Notes under the pieces: model-generated
What the model saw: the letters and a program-made list of their open reading frames with translations, nothing else
Told to the model about the DNA's origin: nothing
Databases searched by the model: none
Source of the DNA: Steroidobacteraceae bacterium
Lineage (GTDB): Bacteria; Pseudomonadota; Gammaproteobacteria; Steroidobacterales; Steroidobacteraceae
Direction: 5' to 3'
Assembly: GCA_019187185.1 (NCBI GenBank)
Contig: JABAQU010000021.1
Coordinates: 1 to 46,309, forward strand
Length of the DNA: 46,309 nt
Shown here: positions 17,252 to 25,971 of the stretch, piece by piece
How the letters are laid out: every line of letters starts with the position of its first letter
Numbering within the stretch: the first letter of the stretch is position 1
Translations under genes and position numbers: made by a program

Positions 17252-17890
17252 TCACTGCAGCAGGCTGTTCTTGATGGCGTAGTAGGTGATGTCGGCGTTG
17301 GTCTTCATCCCCATCTTTTCGAGGATGCGTGACCGGTAGGTGCTGACGGTCTTGACGCTGAGGAAGAGCTTGCCGGCGATCTCGGTGACTGTCTTGCCTT
17401 CGGCGAGCTTCACGAAGATCTGGAATTCGCGCTCGGACAGCACGCCGTGGCGCGGCTGGTCGCCCGTGCCGTCGATGCCGGCGAGCAGCTGTTCGGTAAG
17501 CTCGGGCCCGACGTAACGGCCGCCGCGCGCGACGATGCGCACCGCGCGCAGCAGCTCCGTATCGTCGACGCCCTTGCTGATGAAGCCGTTCGCGCCGGCG
17601 CGCAGCACATTGATGCCGAACTGCTTCTCCGGGTAGCCGCTCAGCACGAGCACCGCGACGCCGTCGTGGTGCGAGCGCACGTGCTTCAGCACGTCGAGCC
17701 CCGACATGTCGGGCAGCGAGAGGTCGAGCAGCACCACGTTGCAGGGCTCGCCCTTCAGCGCCGCGATCACCTCCTTGCCGGTGCGGCACTCGGCGACGAC
17801 CTTGAGATCTGGCTGCGAGGCGAAGATCTGCTTCAGTCCCGCCCGGACGACCTGGTGATCGTCACTGATGATGATGCTGACCTGCGGCAT
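17252..17890 (-). CDS. NarL/FixJ-family response regulator
   Basis: A 212-residue DNA-binding regulator. The receiver domain has SDDHQ at the start and Asp56 in LLDLSLPDMSG as the phosphorylation site. The LuxR-type helix-turn-helix covers about residues 148-210, with LSEREFQIFVKLAEG and LFLSVKTVSTYRSRI as recognition region. It is cotranscribed with the receiver-only gene and converges on the CHASE3 kinase, its likely partner. A dyad at 18080-18097, overlapping its putative promoter, may be its own binding site. The leader of roughly 175 bases is long. Confidence 0.92.
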   Translation of the reverse strand: MPQVSIIISDDHQVVRAGLKQIFASQPDLKVVAECRTGKEVIAALKGEPCNVVLLDLSLPDMSGLDVLKHVRSHHDGVAVLVLSGYPEKQFGINVLRAGANGFISKGVDDTELLRAVRIVARGGRYVGPELTEQLLAGIDGTGDQPRHGVLSEREFQIFVKLAEGKTVTEIAGKLFLSVKTVSTYRSRILEKMGMKTNADITYYAIKNSLLQ

Positions 17891-18219
17891 GCCCCTCTGC
17901 CCGGTTGTCGTACAGCAACTCGATCACCGCGCGTCGCGCCCGTTGCCAGGTGGCGATCGTCACGGCGGCGGCCCGCTGGATCTCGCCTCGCGCGGCGGCG
18001 ACGCGCCATCGCGCCACGCCCGCGTGGCTTCCCTCCGCCGAGTTTCCACGAAACCGCGCAGGCAAACATCCCATAGTATTGTAGGAACCTTCCGACACCG
18101 CCATGGCGGCTCTCCAGCAGCGACGCACGGGTTTACCTTAGACGCCGGCGGGCGCGGCGCACAGGGCGGCAGGGGAGGCTCGCGCGTAGGATGCGGCTGA
18201 CAGCCGGGAGGGTGTGGAG
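17891..18219. other. Intergenic region: regulator leader and divergent promoters
   Basis: This 329-base gap separates the NarL-type regulator from the CDGSH gene. On the minus strand, TACAAT (18083-18078) or TACTAT (18078-18073) could be the regulator's -10, giving a leader of about 175 bases. The leader holds short open frames on the minus strand without a ribosome site or recognisable product. On the plus strand, TAGGAT at 18187-18192 could serve the CDGSH gene. The dyad at 18080-18097 is listed separately. Confidence 0.4.
18080..18097. promoter_or_regulatory. Probable response-regulator operator
   Basis: TGTAGGAACCTTCCGACA is an inverted repeat in which seven of eight arm positions match around a CC centre. 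It overlaps the -10 region of the NarL-type regulator gene. Autoregulation by that regulator is the simplest reading. Confidence 0.45.
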
Positions 18220-18882
18220 ATGGGCGACAAGACGGAAGTGGTACGCGGCAGGTTCGTCACGGTGCGATTCGATGCGGGCAAATGCATCCATTCCCGCCAC
18301 TGCGTGCTCGATCATCCCGACGTCTTCGTGCCGCAGGTCGAGGGCGACTGGATCCACCCGGACGCGGCGTCGAGCGAAGTCGTGATGTCGATTGCGCGCA
18401 ATTGCCCGTCGGGCGCGATCAGCTGCGAGCGCCACGACGGCGGCGAGCCGGAAGTGGCGCCGAAAGTGAATACCGTGCGCGTGCGCGAGAACGGACCGCT
18501 GGCATTCCACGCCGCGCTGCGCTTCCACGGCGGCGGCGAGGCGCTGCGTGCCACGCTGTGCCGTTGCGGGGCATCGCAGGCGAAGCCCTTCTGCGACACG
18601 AGCCACGTCGCGGCGGGTTTCTCGGCGACGGGCGAGGTGGCGACGCATGATTCGCCCGCGCTCGCCGTCCGCGATGGCCCGCTCGACGTGATCCCGATCG
18701 AGAACGGTCCGCTGCACGTGAAGGGAAATCTCGAGATCGTCACCGGCACGGGGCGCACCGTGAAGCGCGTGACGGAGTGCAAGCTGTGCCGCTGCGGGCA
18801 CTCCGACAGGAAGCCCTTCTGCGACGGCACGCACCGCAAGGTGGGGTTTCTCGCCGCAGGGCTCACGCCGCCCCGCAAGTGA
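18220..18882 (+). CDS. Three-cluster iron-sulfur protein: divergent ferredoxin domain plus two CDGSH domains
   Basis: A 220-residue soluble protein. Residues about 10-75 form a YjdI/Fer4_19-type mono-cluster ferredoxin domain (GKCIHSRHC and NCPSGAISC). Two CDGSH domains follow: CRCGASQAKPFCDTSH and CRCGHSDRKPFCDGTH. Each contains the three-cysteine, one-histidine ligand set for a [2Fe-2S] cluster of the mitoNEET type; the first has T in place of the usual G. The ATG at 18220 is preceded by GGGAGG at seven bases. It is a single gene and its redox partner is unknown. Confidence 0.88.
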   Translation: MGDKTEVVRGRFVTVRFDAGKCIHSRHCVLDHPDVFVPQVEGDWIHPDAASSEVVMSIARNCPSGAISCERHDGGEPEVAPKVNTVRVRENGPLAFHAALRFHGGGEALRATLCRCGASQAKPFCDTSHVAAGFSATGEVATHDSPALAVRDGPLDVIPIENGPLHVKGNLEIVTGTGRTVKRVTECKLCRCGHSDRKPFCDGTHRKVGFLAAGLTPPRK

Positions 18883-19572
18883 TTACCGCAGCAATACGGC
18901 CGTGAGCCACGCGGCGATGTCGGCGATCTCCGCGGCGCACACTTCGTGCTGCATCGGATAAGGCTTCCACGCGACCGCGTAGCCGAGCGCCGCGAGCCAG
19001 TCGCGCGACTGCTCCCCGAGCCCGTACGGCAGCACCGGATCGTGCAGCCCGTGGCACATCAGGATCGGCAGGTCGCGGTTGGCGGTGCTCGCTTCGCGCG
19101 CCACGGTCTCGTGCAGCGGCAGATAGGTCGACAGTCCCATCGCGCCGCCGAGCCGCCGCGGGTAGCGCAGCGCCGCATGCAGCGCGATCGCGCCGCCCTG
19201 CGAGAAGCCGGCCAGCACGATGCGCTGCGCCTCGACGCCTCGCCCGATCTCGCGTTCGATCAGGGCGTCGACGCGGGCGGCCGACTCGCGCACGCCGGTG
19301 TCGTCCTGGCGGCCTGCGGCGGACAGTTCGCGGATGTCGTACCAGGCGCGCATGGGAATGCCATTGTTCACCGTGACCGGCCGGACGGGCGCATGCGGAA
19401 AGACGAACCGCAGTTCGCCTTGCAGCGCGAGGCGCAGCTCCGGCACGATGGGCACGAAGTCGTGGCCGTCGGCGCCGAGGCCATGCAGCCAGATCACGCT
19501 CGCCGCCGCACCCGCACCTGTCGCGGGAGCGACGGTGACGATCACTTCATCACGTGTCTCGTCGATCTTCAT
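18883..19572 (-). CDS. Phospholipase/carboxylesterase family alpha/beta hydrolase
   Basis: A 229-residue serine esterase. The nucleophile lies in GFSQGG, the acid in HGLHDPVLP and the histidine in MQHEV. The oxyanion motif is WLHGLGADGHDF. This is the family of EstB and YpfH esterases and acyl-protein thioesterases, acting on short-chain esters in the cytoplasm. The ATG at 19572 overlaps the stop of the upstream acetyltransferase gene (ATGA), so I preferred it to the ATG at 19584. It converges with the CDGSH gene with no gap. Confidence 0.88.
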   Translation of the reverse strand: MKIDETRDEVIVTVAPATGAGAAASVIWLHGLGADGHDFVPIVPELRLALQGELRFVFPHAPVRPVTVNNGIPMRAWYDIRELSAAGRQDDTGVRESAARVDALIEREIGRGVEAQRIVLAGFSQGGAIALHAALRYPRRLGGAMGLSTYLPLHETVAREASTANRDLPILMCHGLHDPVLPYGLGEQSRDWLAALGYAVAWKPYPMQHEVCAAEIADIAAWLTAVLLR

Positions 19573-20105
19573 CGCCGTCGCCATTCCTCGCGTGTCTGGC
19601 CCCAGATGTCGACCGCCACATCCTCGATCGGCGGCGGCAGGCGGCCCGCACCGCGGTTGCGCGAGCCGAGCTTTGCGGCGACGGCCTGCGATGCAAGGTT
19701 GCCCGGCGCAATCGAATGGATCACTTCGGGCCAGGCGAGATGCTCGAATGCCCAGTCGATCGCGGCCGTGGCTGCTTCGGTCGCATAGCCGCGGCGCTGC
19801 CGCCCGGTCACGACGCCCCAGCCGACCTCCGGCCCGGGCCAGCCCTCGGGCATCCACGGCCCGACGCGCCCCACCCAGCGACCGGTGGATTTCTCGATCA
19901 GCGAAAACATCGAAATGCCCTGCAGGTGCCACGCGCCCGCCATCAGCATGAACGTGCGCCACGCGACCTCGCGCGGTTGCACGCCGCCGAGGTGGCGCAT
20001 CGCCTCCGGATCGGCGTGAAACGCGGCGAACGCCTCGAAATCCTGCATTTCGAGGGGTCGCAGGACGAGTCTGTCGGTCTCGAGACGGACGGCAGTCGCT
20101 GGCAT
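19569..20105 (-). CDS. GNAT-family N-acetyltransferase (RimJ/RimL-like)
   Basis: A 178-residue acetyltransferase of the RimJ/RimL/YdaF subgroup. The opening LETDRLVLRPLEMQDFE is characteristic, the acetyl-CoA pyrophosphate loop is RQRRGYATEA, and a late APGNLASQAVAAKLG forms the last conserved segment. Substrate could be a protein N-terminus or a small molecule. It is the first gene of a two-gene unit with the esterase. About 60 bases separate it from the hslU stop. Confidence 0.85.
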   Translation of the reverse strand: MPATAVRLETDRLVLRPLEMQDFEAFAAFHADPEAMRHLGGVQPREVAWRTFMLMAGAWHLQGISMFSLIEKSTGRWVGRVGPWMPEGWPGPEVGWGVVTGRQRRGYATEAATAAIDWAFEHLAWPEVIHSIAPGNLASQAVAAKLGSRNRGAGRLPPPIEDVAVDIWGQTREEWRRR

Positions 20106-20166
20106 GCCTCATGATATCGCGCCCAACACCACGCGCCGCGGGCGATCGTGCGCGCGGGTCACCGCG

Positions 20167-21537
20167 CTAGAGAATATACCGCGACAGGTCCTCGTCCTTC
20201 GCGAGATCGCCGAGCTGCGCATCGACGTACGCGGCATCGATCGCGATCGCCGTGCCGCGCTGCTCCGAGGCTTCGTAGGAGACGCGCTCGAGCAGCCGTT
20301 CCATCACGGTGTGCAGGCGCCGCGCCCCGATGTTCTCCGTGCGCTCGTTGACGTGCGCCGCGATCTCCGCGATGCGCCGCACGCCGGCCGGCGCGAACTC
20401 GACGCGCACGCCCTCGGTCTCCATCAGCGCCGCGTACTGCGTCGTGAGTGCCGCATCGGGCTCGGTCAGGATGCGCACGAAATCCTCGACGCCGAGCGAG
20501 GCGAGCTCGACGCGGATCGGCAGGCGGCCCTGCAGTTCCGGGATGAGGTCCGAGGGTTTGGAGAGGTGGAAGGCGCCCGAGGCGATGAACAGCACGTGGT
20601 CGGTCTTCACCGGCCCGTACTTCGTCGACACGGTGGAGCCCTCGACGAGCGGCAGGAGATCGCGCTGCACGCCCTCGCGAGACACGTCGGCACCGACCGT
20701 CTCCTGGCGGCGCGTGACCTTGTCGATCTCGTCGATGAACACGATGCCGTTCTGTTCGGCGTTCGCGATCGCGCGCGCCTTCAGCTCCTCTTCGTTGACG
20801 AGCTTCGCGGCCTCCTCGTCGGTCAGCAGCTTCATCGCCTCCTTCACCTTCACCTTGCGGGTGTGGGTGCGGTGCCCGCCGAGGTTCTGGAACATCGACG
20901 ACAGCTGCTGCTGCATCTCTTCCATGCCGGGGGGCGCCATGATTTCGACGCCCATCGGAATCGCGCGCAGTTCGATCTCGATCTCGCGCTCGTCGAGCGC
21001 GCGCTCGCGCAGCATCTTGCGGAACTTCTGGCGCGTCTCGGCGTCGCGCGGCACCGGCGGCTCGTCGGTCGAGAAGCCCATCACGCGCGGCTTCGGCAAG
21101 AGCGCGTCGAGCACGCGCTCCTCGGCGGCATCGAGCGCCCGTTCGCGCACCTTCGCGACTTCCTGCTCGCGCGCCATCTTGACGGCGACGTCGGCGAGTT
21201 CCTTGACGATCGACTCGACGTCGCGGCCGACGTAGCCGACCTCGGTGAACTTCGTGGCCTCGACCTTCACGAACGGCGCATTGGCGAGCTTCGCGAGGCG
21301 GCGCGCGATTTCGGTCTTGCCGCAACCCGTGGGCCCGATCATCAGGATGTTCTTCGGCGTGATCTCGGCGCGCAGCTCCTCCTCGACCTGCATGCGCCGC
21401 CAGCGGTTGCGCAGCGCGATGGCGACCGCGCGCTTCGCGGCGGCCTGCCCGACGATGTGCTTGTCGAGCTCGCGGACGATTTCCTGCGGCGTGAGCGTCG
21501 CGGTGCCTGCGGCGGGGGTGGTCACTTCGACGTCCAT
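20167..21537 (-). CDS. hslU: ATP-dependent protease ATPase subunit HslU
   Basis: HslU is the AAA+ unfoldase that feeds proteins to HslV. The Walker A motif is GPTGCGKTE and Walker B is VFIDEIDK; an I-domain insertion with many charged residues lies between them. The C-terminal sensor-2 region ends near the terminal RYIL, the tail that docks into HslV. The ATG at 21537 forms a TGATG overlap with the hslV stop; a GTG just before it at 21540 is less likely. It is the last gene in the yccU-dapF-DUF484-xerC-hslV-hslU series. Confidence 0.97.
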   Translation of the reverse strand: MDVEVTTPAAGTATLTPQEIVRELDKHIVGQAAAKRAVAIALRNRWRRMQVEEELRAEITPKNILMIGPTGCGKTEIARRLAKLANAPFVKVEATKFTEVGYVGRDVESIVKELADVAVKMAREQEVAKVRERALDAAEERVLDALLPKPRVMGFSTDEPPVPRDAETRQKFRKMLRERALDEREIEIELRAIPMGVEIMAPPGMEEMQQQLSSMFQNLGGHRTHTRKVKVKEAMKLLTDEEAAKLVNEEELKARAIANAEQNGIVFIDEIDKVTRRQETVGADVSREGVQRDLLPLVEGSTVSTKYGPVKTDHVLFIASGAFHLSKPSDLIPELQGRLPIRVELASLGVEDFVRILTEPDAALTTQYAALMETEGVRVEFAPAGVRRIAEIAAHVNERTENIGARRLHTVMERLLERVSYEASEQRGTAIAIDAAYVDAQLGDLAKDEDLSRYIL

Positions 21538-22079
21538 CACTGGAGCTCCTCGATCACGAGGTTGTGGTTCGTGTAGATGCAGATGTCGGCGGCGATGCCG
21601 AGCGCGCGTTCGACGATCGACCGGGCGTCGAGCGTCGTGTTCTCGACGAGCGCGCGCGCTGCAGCCTGCGCATACGGGCCGCCCGAGCCGATCGCGACGA
21701 GGTCGTGCTCCGGCTCGATCACGTCGCCGTTGCCCGAAACGACGAACAGCTTCTCGCGATCGCCGACGAGGAGCAGCGCCTCGAGGCGCCGCAGATAGCG
21801 GTCTGAGCGCCAGTCCTTCGCGATCTCGATCGCGGCGCGCGTCAGGTTGCCGTGCTTCTCGAGCTTCGCCTCGAAGCGTTCGAACAGCGTGAACGCGTCG
21901 GCCGTGCCGCCGGCAAAGCCCGCCAGCACCTTGCCGCCACCGAGTGGCCGCACCTTGCGCGCGTTGCCCTTCATGACCGTGTTGCCGAGCGTGACCTGCC
22001 CGTCGCCGCCGACTGCGACGGCGCCGTTCCTGCGCACCCCGAGAATCGTGGTGCCGTGGGGATTCCAGACTGCGCTCAT
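21537..22079 (-). CDS. hslV: ATP-dependent protease peptidase subunit HslV
   Basis: HslV is the threonine protease ring of the HslUV complex. After a nine-residue propeptide the mature enzyme should start at Thr10 in [11 protein letters not shown]. Conserved stretches include [19 protein letters not shown] and [20 protein letters not shown]. Its length of 180 residues is normal. It lies six bases after xerC and overlaps hslU. Confidence 0.97.
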   Translation of the reverse strand: MSAVWNPHGTTILGVRRNGAVAVGGDGQVTLGNTVMKGNARKVRPLGGGKVLAGFAGGTADAFTLFERFEAKLEKHGNLTRAAIEIAKDWRSDRYLRRLEALLLVGDREKLFVVSGNGDVIEPEHDLVAIGSGGPYAQAAARALVENTTLDARSIVERALGIAADICIYTNHNLVIEELQ

Positions 22080-22085
22080 GAAAAC

Positions 22086-22985
22086 CTACTTCTTGCGTGC
22101 GCGCGGGTGTGCAGCGTCGTAGATGCGGGCGAGATGCTGGAAATCAAGGTGTGTGTACACCTGTGTCGTTGAGATGTCGGCGTGGCCGAGAAGTTCCTGC
22201 ACGCCGCGAAGATCCCGGCTGGATTCAAGGAGATGCGTCGCGAAGGAATGCCGGAACAGGTGCGGATGCACGTGCACGCCGAGCCCCTGGCGGCGCGCCC
22301 AGTACGCCACCCGCTGCTGGACCGCCCGTGCGCCGATCCGCCGGCCGTTGCGGCCGACGAACAGGGCCGGCTCGTCGGCCTTGGCGAGGCCCGGCCGTGT
22401 GGCGAGCCAGGCGCGCATCGCTGCGAGCGCAGGGCGCCCGACCGGCAGGATGCGGGTCTTGCCGCCCTTGCCGAGCACACGCACCGTGCGATCGCCCGCG
22501 TCGAGATCCCGCAGATCGAGGCCGACGATCTCGGCCAGCCGCAGCCCCGAAGAGTACGCGAGCTCCATCAGGGCGCGATCGCGCACGGCGAGAGGTTCCA
22601 CCGCCGTGATGTTCAGCAGTTGGCTCATGCGGTCCGGGTCGAGCGCGGCCGGCAGGCGCTTGCCGGCCTTCGGCGCCTTCACGTCGTGCGCGGGATTCGC
22701 CGCGATCGCGCCTTCGCGCACGAGGAACCGGCAGAACGACCTCACCGCTGACAGCCGCCGCTGCACGCTGCGCGGCGCGAGGCCTGCCGCATGCGCGCGC
22801 GCGGCGAAGAGCCGCACGTGCTGCGCATCGAGGCGGGCGGGATCGGTGATGTGTTCCTGCGCGCAGTAGCGCGCGAGCGCCGCCAGATCGCGTGCATAGT
22901 TCGTGTCCGTGTGCGGCGAGAGCCGCCGCTCGGTGGCGAGGTGCCGCCGAAAGCGCGTGATCCAGTCAGCGATCGATGACGGCAT
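22086..22985 (-). CDS. xerC: Tyrosine recombinase XerC
   Basis: XerC acts with XerD at dif to resolve chromosome dimers. At 299 residues it has the SAM-like N-terminal domain and the full catalytic set: Arg149 in SSGLRLAEI, Lys176 in GKGGKTR, His242 and Arg245 in [10 protein letters not shown], His268 in [10 protein letters not shown] and the nucleophile Tyr277 in VYTHL. Its position after dapF and DUF484 is the classical gammaproteobacterial arrangement and separates it from phage integrases. It overlaps DUF484 by 20 bases. Confidence 0.95.
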   Translation of the reverse strand: MPSSIADWITRFRRHLATERRLSPHTDTNYARDLAALARYCAQEHITDPARLDAQHVRLFAARAHAAGLAPRSVQRRLSAVRSFCRFLVREGAIAANPAHDVKAPKAGKRLPAALDPDRMSQLLNITAVEPLAVRDRALMELAYSSGLRLAEIVGLDLRDLDAGDRTVRVLGKGGKTRILPVGRPALAAMRAWLATRPGLAKADEPALFVGRNGRRIGARAVQQRVAYWARRQGLGVHVHPHLFRHSFATHLLESSRDLRGVQELLGHADISTTQVYTHLDFQHLARIYDAAHPRARKK

Positions 22986-23673
22986 CCGCGATCAGCTCGC
23001 CCATGCGGGCGAGGAACTCGGTGCTCATGCCGGGATGGAAGCGCTCCCGGTCGTGGCTGCCGAGCGCGAGGAGGCCGATCGAGCCATGATCACCGAGCGG
23101 CACGAGGGCAACGGAGCCGATCTCGCCGGCGTCGGCGCCGAAGAGAAACTGGCGCTGGGAATCGCGCACCTGGCCGCACCGCGGCTTGCCGCTCGCGAAC
23201 AGGCCCTCGAACGACCGGTACCCCGCGTCGTCCGGCGCGACCGCGCGCAGGAAACGCTCCGGCAGGTCCTCGAAGCCCGTGCCGTGGCCGTTGGTCAGGA
23301 TGAGCGTGCTGTGGAATGCGTCGAAGTCCTCGCGCAGGCTCGCCTCGATCGCCTGGGCCATGGCGTGGCGCGAGCCCGCGCACAACAGGCGCCGCGTGAA
23401 GCGCTGGATCTTCGCCGAGAGCGCGTCGTTCGCGCGCGCGACCTTCACGAACTCGGCGAGCTTGCCTTCGAGTTCCGCCTGGCGCTCGCGCAGCACCTCG
23501 ACCTGGCGCTCGACCAGCGAGATCGTCGATGCCGAGCGCGCATGCGGCAGGCGCAGGCGGCCCAGGATCGCCTGGTGACGCTCGAAGAAATCCGGGTTCA
23601 GCTGCAGGTAGCGCGCAACCGCCTCTTCGTCGATCGACTCCACCGCCAGGTCGCGAGCTTCTCTCGTCGTCAT
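22966..23673 (-). CDS. DUF484 family protein (GAF-like)
   Basis: A 235-residue cytoplasmic protein. The N-terminal part (VARYLQLNPDFFERH, with LRLPHARSASTISLVERQ) is the DUF484 signature, followed by a coiled coil and a GAF-like domain with GSVALVPLG and GLLALGSHD. The family lies between dapF and xerC in many gammaproteobacteria, but its function is not established. The start overlaps the dapF stop in an ATGA. Confidence 0.9.
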   Translation of the reverse strand: MTTREARDLAVESIDEEAVARYLQLNPDFFERHQAILGRLRLPHARSASTISLVERQVEVLRERQAELEGKLAEFVKVARANDALSAKIQRFTRRLLCAGSRHAMAQAIEASLREDFDAFHSTLILTNGHGTGFEDLPERFLRAVAPDDAGYRSFEGLFASGKPRCGQVRDSQRQFLFGADAGEIGSVALVPLGDHGSIGLLALGSHDRERFHPGMSTEFLARMGELIADAVIDR

Positions 23674-24527
23674 GCACTCGTCTCCACGCTGCCCGTGAAA
23701 GATACTTCGGCCGGCCCCGTGAGCCAAATATTCTTTCCGCTGCCGGGCCAGGTGATCGAGAGTTCGCCGCCGGCGACACTCACCGTGACGCGCTCGTCGA
23801 GCCGGCCGTGGCGTCGCCCGACGGCGACCGCCGCGCAGGCGCCGGTGCCGCAGGCGAGTGTCTCGCCGGTGCCGCGCTCGTGGACGCGCAGGCGGATGTG
23901 CCCGCGATCGACGATTTCCATGAAACCGACATTGACCCGCTTCGGGAAGCGCGGATGGTGCTCGATCGCCGGCCCGAGCCGGTCGACCGGTGCCGCCGCG
24001 GCCGACGCGACCGTGAGCACGGCGTGCGGATTGCCCATCGAGACGGCGCCGATCTCGACCTCATTGCCGCCGACGTCGAGCGGATAGACGTGCGCCTCGG
24101 CCGACGCTTCGAACGGCAGTGCGGCCGGGTTGAAGTCGGGCACGCCCATGTCGACCGACACGAGACCGTTCGCCTCGATGCGCGCGCGGATGAGCCCCGC
24201 GGGGCTGTCCATCGCGAACTCGCCGCGGGCGGCCGCACCGCGGCGCGCGAGCAGGGCCGCGATACAGCGCGCCCCGTTGCCGCATTGCTCGACCTCGTGG
24301 CCGTCGGCATTGAAGATCCGGTAGTAGACGGCCGTGTCCGCACGGCGCGGCGGTTCGAGCATCAGGGCCTGGTCGAAGCCGATGCCGGTATGCCGGTCGG
24401 CGAGGCGGCGCAACTCTTCGGCCGTCGGCGGTGCGCTGCGCGGCGACGCATCGAACACGATGAAGTCGTTGCCGAGGCCGTGCATCTTCGTGAAGTCGAT
24501 TCGCACGGCTGTCGCGCTCCGGCTCAC
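23670..24527 (-). CDS. dapF: Diaminopimelate epimerase
   Basis: DapF converts LL- to meso-diaminopimelate for lysine and peptidoglycan. The two catalytic cysteines are Cys82 in EQCGNGARC and Cys226 in LACGTGACA, and the opening KMHGLGNDFIVFD is typical. The start given is a GTG overlapping the yccU stop (GTGA). A second GTG at 24506 would give a shorter N-terminus closer to the family norm, so the exact start is uncertain by seven codons. Confidence 0.95.
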   Translation of the reverse strand: MSRSATAVRIDFTKMHGLGNDFIVFDASPRSAPPTAEELRRLADRHTGIGFDQALMLEPPRRADTAVYYRIFNADGHEVEQCGNGARCIAALLARRGAAARGEFAMDSPAGLIRARIEANGLVSVDMGVPDFNPAALPFEASAEAHVYPLDVGGNEVEIGAVSMGNPHAVLTVASAAAAPVDRLGPAIEHHPRFPKRVNVGFMEIVDRGHIRLRVHERGTGETLACGTGACAAVAVGRRHGRLDERVTVSVAGGELSITWPGSGKNIWLTGPAEVSFTGSVETSA

Positions 24528-24949
24528 AGCGACGCGCGATCGCGGTAGAGGCAGCGATCCATCACCGTGAAGATGCCCGCGTCCCGCGCCCTCGACGCGG
24601 CGGCCTCATCGACGACGCCGTCCTGCAGCCAGAGCGCGGGCAGATGCAGGCGGATGCAGGCATCGACGATCCCTGCGACATGTTCGGGACGGCGGAACAC
24701 ATCGACGATGTCGGGCTTGACGTCCGGACCGAGCACATCGGCGAGCCGATCGAGGTCGGGCACGGTGCGCTCGCCGAGGATGGGCCCGGCGGCGGGGGTC
24801 ACCGGCACGATGCGATAGCCAAAGCCCTGCAATGCCCGCGCCACGCCGTAGCTCGGCCGCGCGGGATCCGCCGACAGGCCGACGACCGCGACCGTTTTCG
24901 CCCGGCGCAGCAGCGCCTCGATCGCATCGCGATCCGGATTCCTGAACAT
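24524..24949 (-). CDS. CoA-binding protein, YccU family
   Basis: A 141-residue single Rossmann domain of the CoA_binding_2 family. It contains TVAVVGLSADPARPSYGVA, then the PDIVDVFRRPEHV stretch and LWLQDGVV. The family binds coenzyme A in structures, but no reaction is assigned. It heads the leftward operon with dapF. Its ATG is only 16 bases from that of the divergent flavin reductase. Confidence 0.88.
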   Translation of the reverse strand: MFRNPDRDAIEALLRRAKTVAVVGLSADPARPSYGVARALQGFGYRIVPVTPAAGPILGERTVPDLDRLADVLGPDVKPDIVDVFRRPEHVAGIVDACIRLHLPALWLQDGVVDEAAASRARDAGIFTVMDRCLYRDRASL

Positions 24950-24965
24950 CCGTATAGTCTACGGC
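24950..24965. promoter_or_regulatory. Compact bidirectional promoter
   Basis: CCGTATAGTCTACGGC is all that separates two divergent start codons. CCGTA and TACGG form an inverted repeat, and overlapping -10 hexamers can be read both ways: TATAGT at 24953-24958 on plus, TAGACT at 24961-24956 on minus. Either would place the first transcribed base at or next to the ATG, so both messages may be leaderless. Confidence 0.5.
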
Positions 24966-25970
24966 ATGGCGTCGCACCGCGTTCGCTTCGAACCGCAGGG
25001 TCGCATGGTGCAGGTCGCGGCAGAGACGGCGATCCTCGACGCCGCCCTCGCGGCCGGCCTCAACCTGCCGCACAGCTGCAAGAGCGGCCATTGCGGATCT
25101 TGCCGCGCGCGGCTCGTGTCGGGTGCCGTGACGTACCCGTCGGGGCGCCCGCTCGGGATCACGGCCGACGAGGAGGCCGCCGGCCTCGCGCTCCTGTGCC
25201 AGGCGCGCGCGACCGGTGAACTCGTCGTCGAGGCGCGCGTGATCCGTCACGTCACCGACGTCGAGATCAAGACGCTGCCGTGCCGGATCGAGACGAGCGA
25301 GCGGCTCGCGCCGGATGTGCTGCGTCTCGCGCTGCGACTGCCCGCCATCGAGACATTCAGCTTCCAGCCCGGCCAGTATCTCGACGTGTTGCTCGACGAC
25401 GGGCGCCGGCGCAGCTTCTCCATCGCCTCGCCGCCGCACGATGCCGCGAGGCTCGAGCTGCATGTGCGCCGCGTGCCGGGCGGCGGCTTCACGGACCGGC
25501 TCCTCGCGCACGATGTCGCGGGCGAGCTGTTGCGCATCGAGGGCCCGATCGGGCAGTTCGTGTACGTCGATGCGCCATCACCCGTGATCTTCGTCGCGGG
25601 CGGCACGGGGTACGCGCCGGTGAAGTCGATGCTGCGGCACGCGCTCGAGTGCGGGACCGCGCGTGACATCGTGTTCTACTGGGGCGCGCGCACGACGGTC
25701 GATCTGTACGAGGCCGCGACGGTGCGCGGGTGGGCTGCGCGCCATCCCCGGCTCGCGTTCACGGGCGTGCTGTCCGACGCGGACGATGGAGTCGCGGAGC
25801 ACGGCCTCGTGCACGAGGCCGTGCTCGCGCGGCATCCGGATCTCTCTGCGTTCGATGTCTATGCGGCCGGTCCGCCGGCCATGATCGAGGCGATCCGCGC
25901 CAGCTTCCCGGCGCGCGGCCTCGCGCCCGGGCGCCTGCACTTCGACTCGTTCGATTACGCGCCGCGCTGA
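24966..25970 (+). CDS. 2Fe-2S flavin reductase (CDP-6-deoxy-delta-3,4-glucoseen reductase-like)
   Basis: A 334-residue electron-transfer protein. The N-terminal plant-type ferredoxin domain has its four cysteines at 38, 43, 46 and 78 (HSCKSGHCGSC, then LLCQ). An FAD domain with RRSFSIASPP and an NAD(P) domain with VAGGTGYAPVKSM and AAGPPAM follow. This is the AscD/ferredoxin-NADP reductase layout found in oxygenase reductases. No deoxysugar genes are near, so the AscD-type name is only by similarity; it may serve an oxygenase or a quinone-pathway hydroxylase. Confidence 0.85.
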   Translation: MASHRVRFEPQGRMVQVAAETAILDAALAAGLNLPHSCKSGHCGSCRARLVSGAVTYPSGRPLGITADEEAAGLALLCQARATGELVVEARVIRHVTDVEIKTLPCRIETSERLAPDVLRLALRLPAIETFSFQPGQYLDVLLDDGRRRSFSIASPPHDAARLELHVRRVPGGGFTDRLLAHDVAGELLRIEGPIGQFVYVDAPSPVIFVAGGTGYAPVKSMLRHALECGTARDIVFYWGARTTVDLYEAATVRGWAARHPRLAFTGVLSDADDGVAEHGLVHEAVLARHPDLSAFDVYAAGPPAMIEAIRASFPARGLAPGRLHFDSFDYAPR

Positions 25971-25971
25971 A

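Noticed and set aside
17833-18128. Small minus-strand genes in the regulator leader
   Set aside because: No ribosome site, no recognisable product, and one overlaps the putative operator and promoter.
22086-22985. Phage or island integrase
   Set aside because: Its neighbours (DUF484, dapF, hslVU) and length are those of chromosomal xerC.
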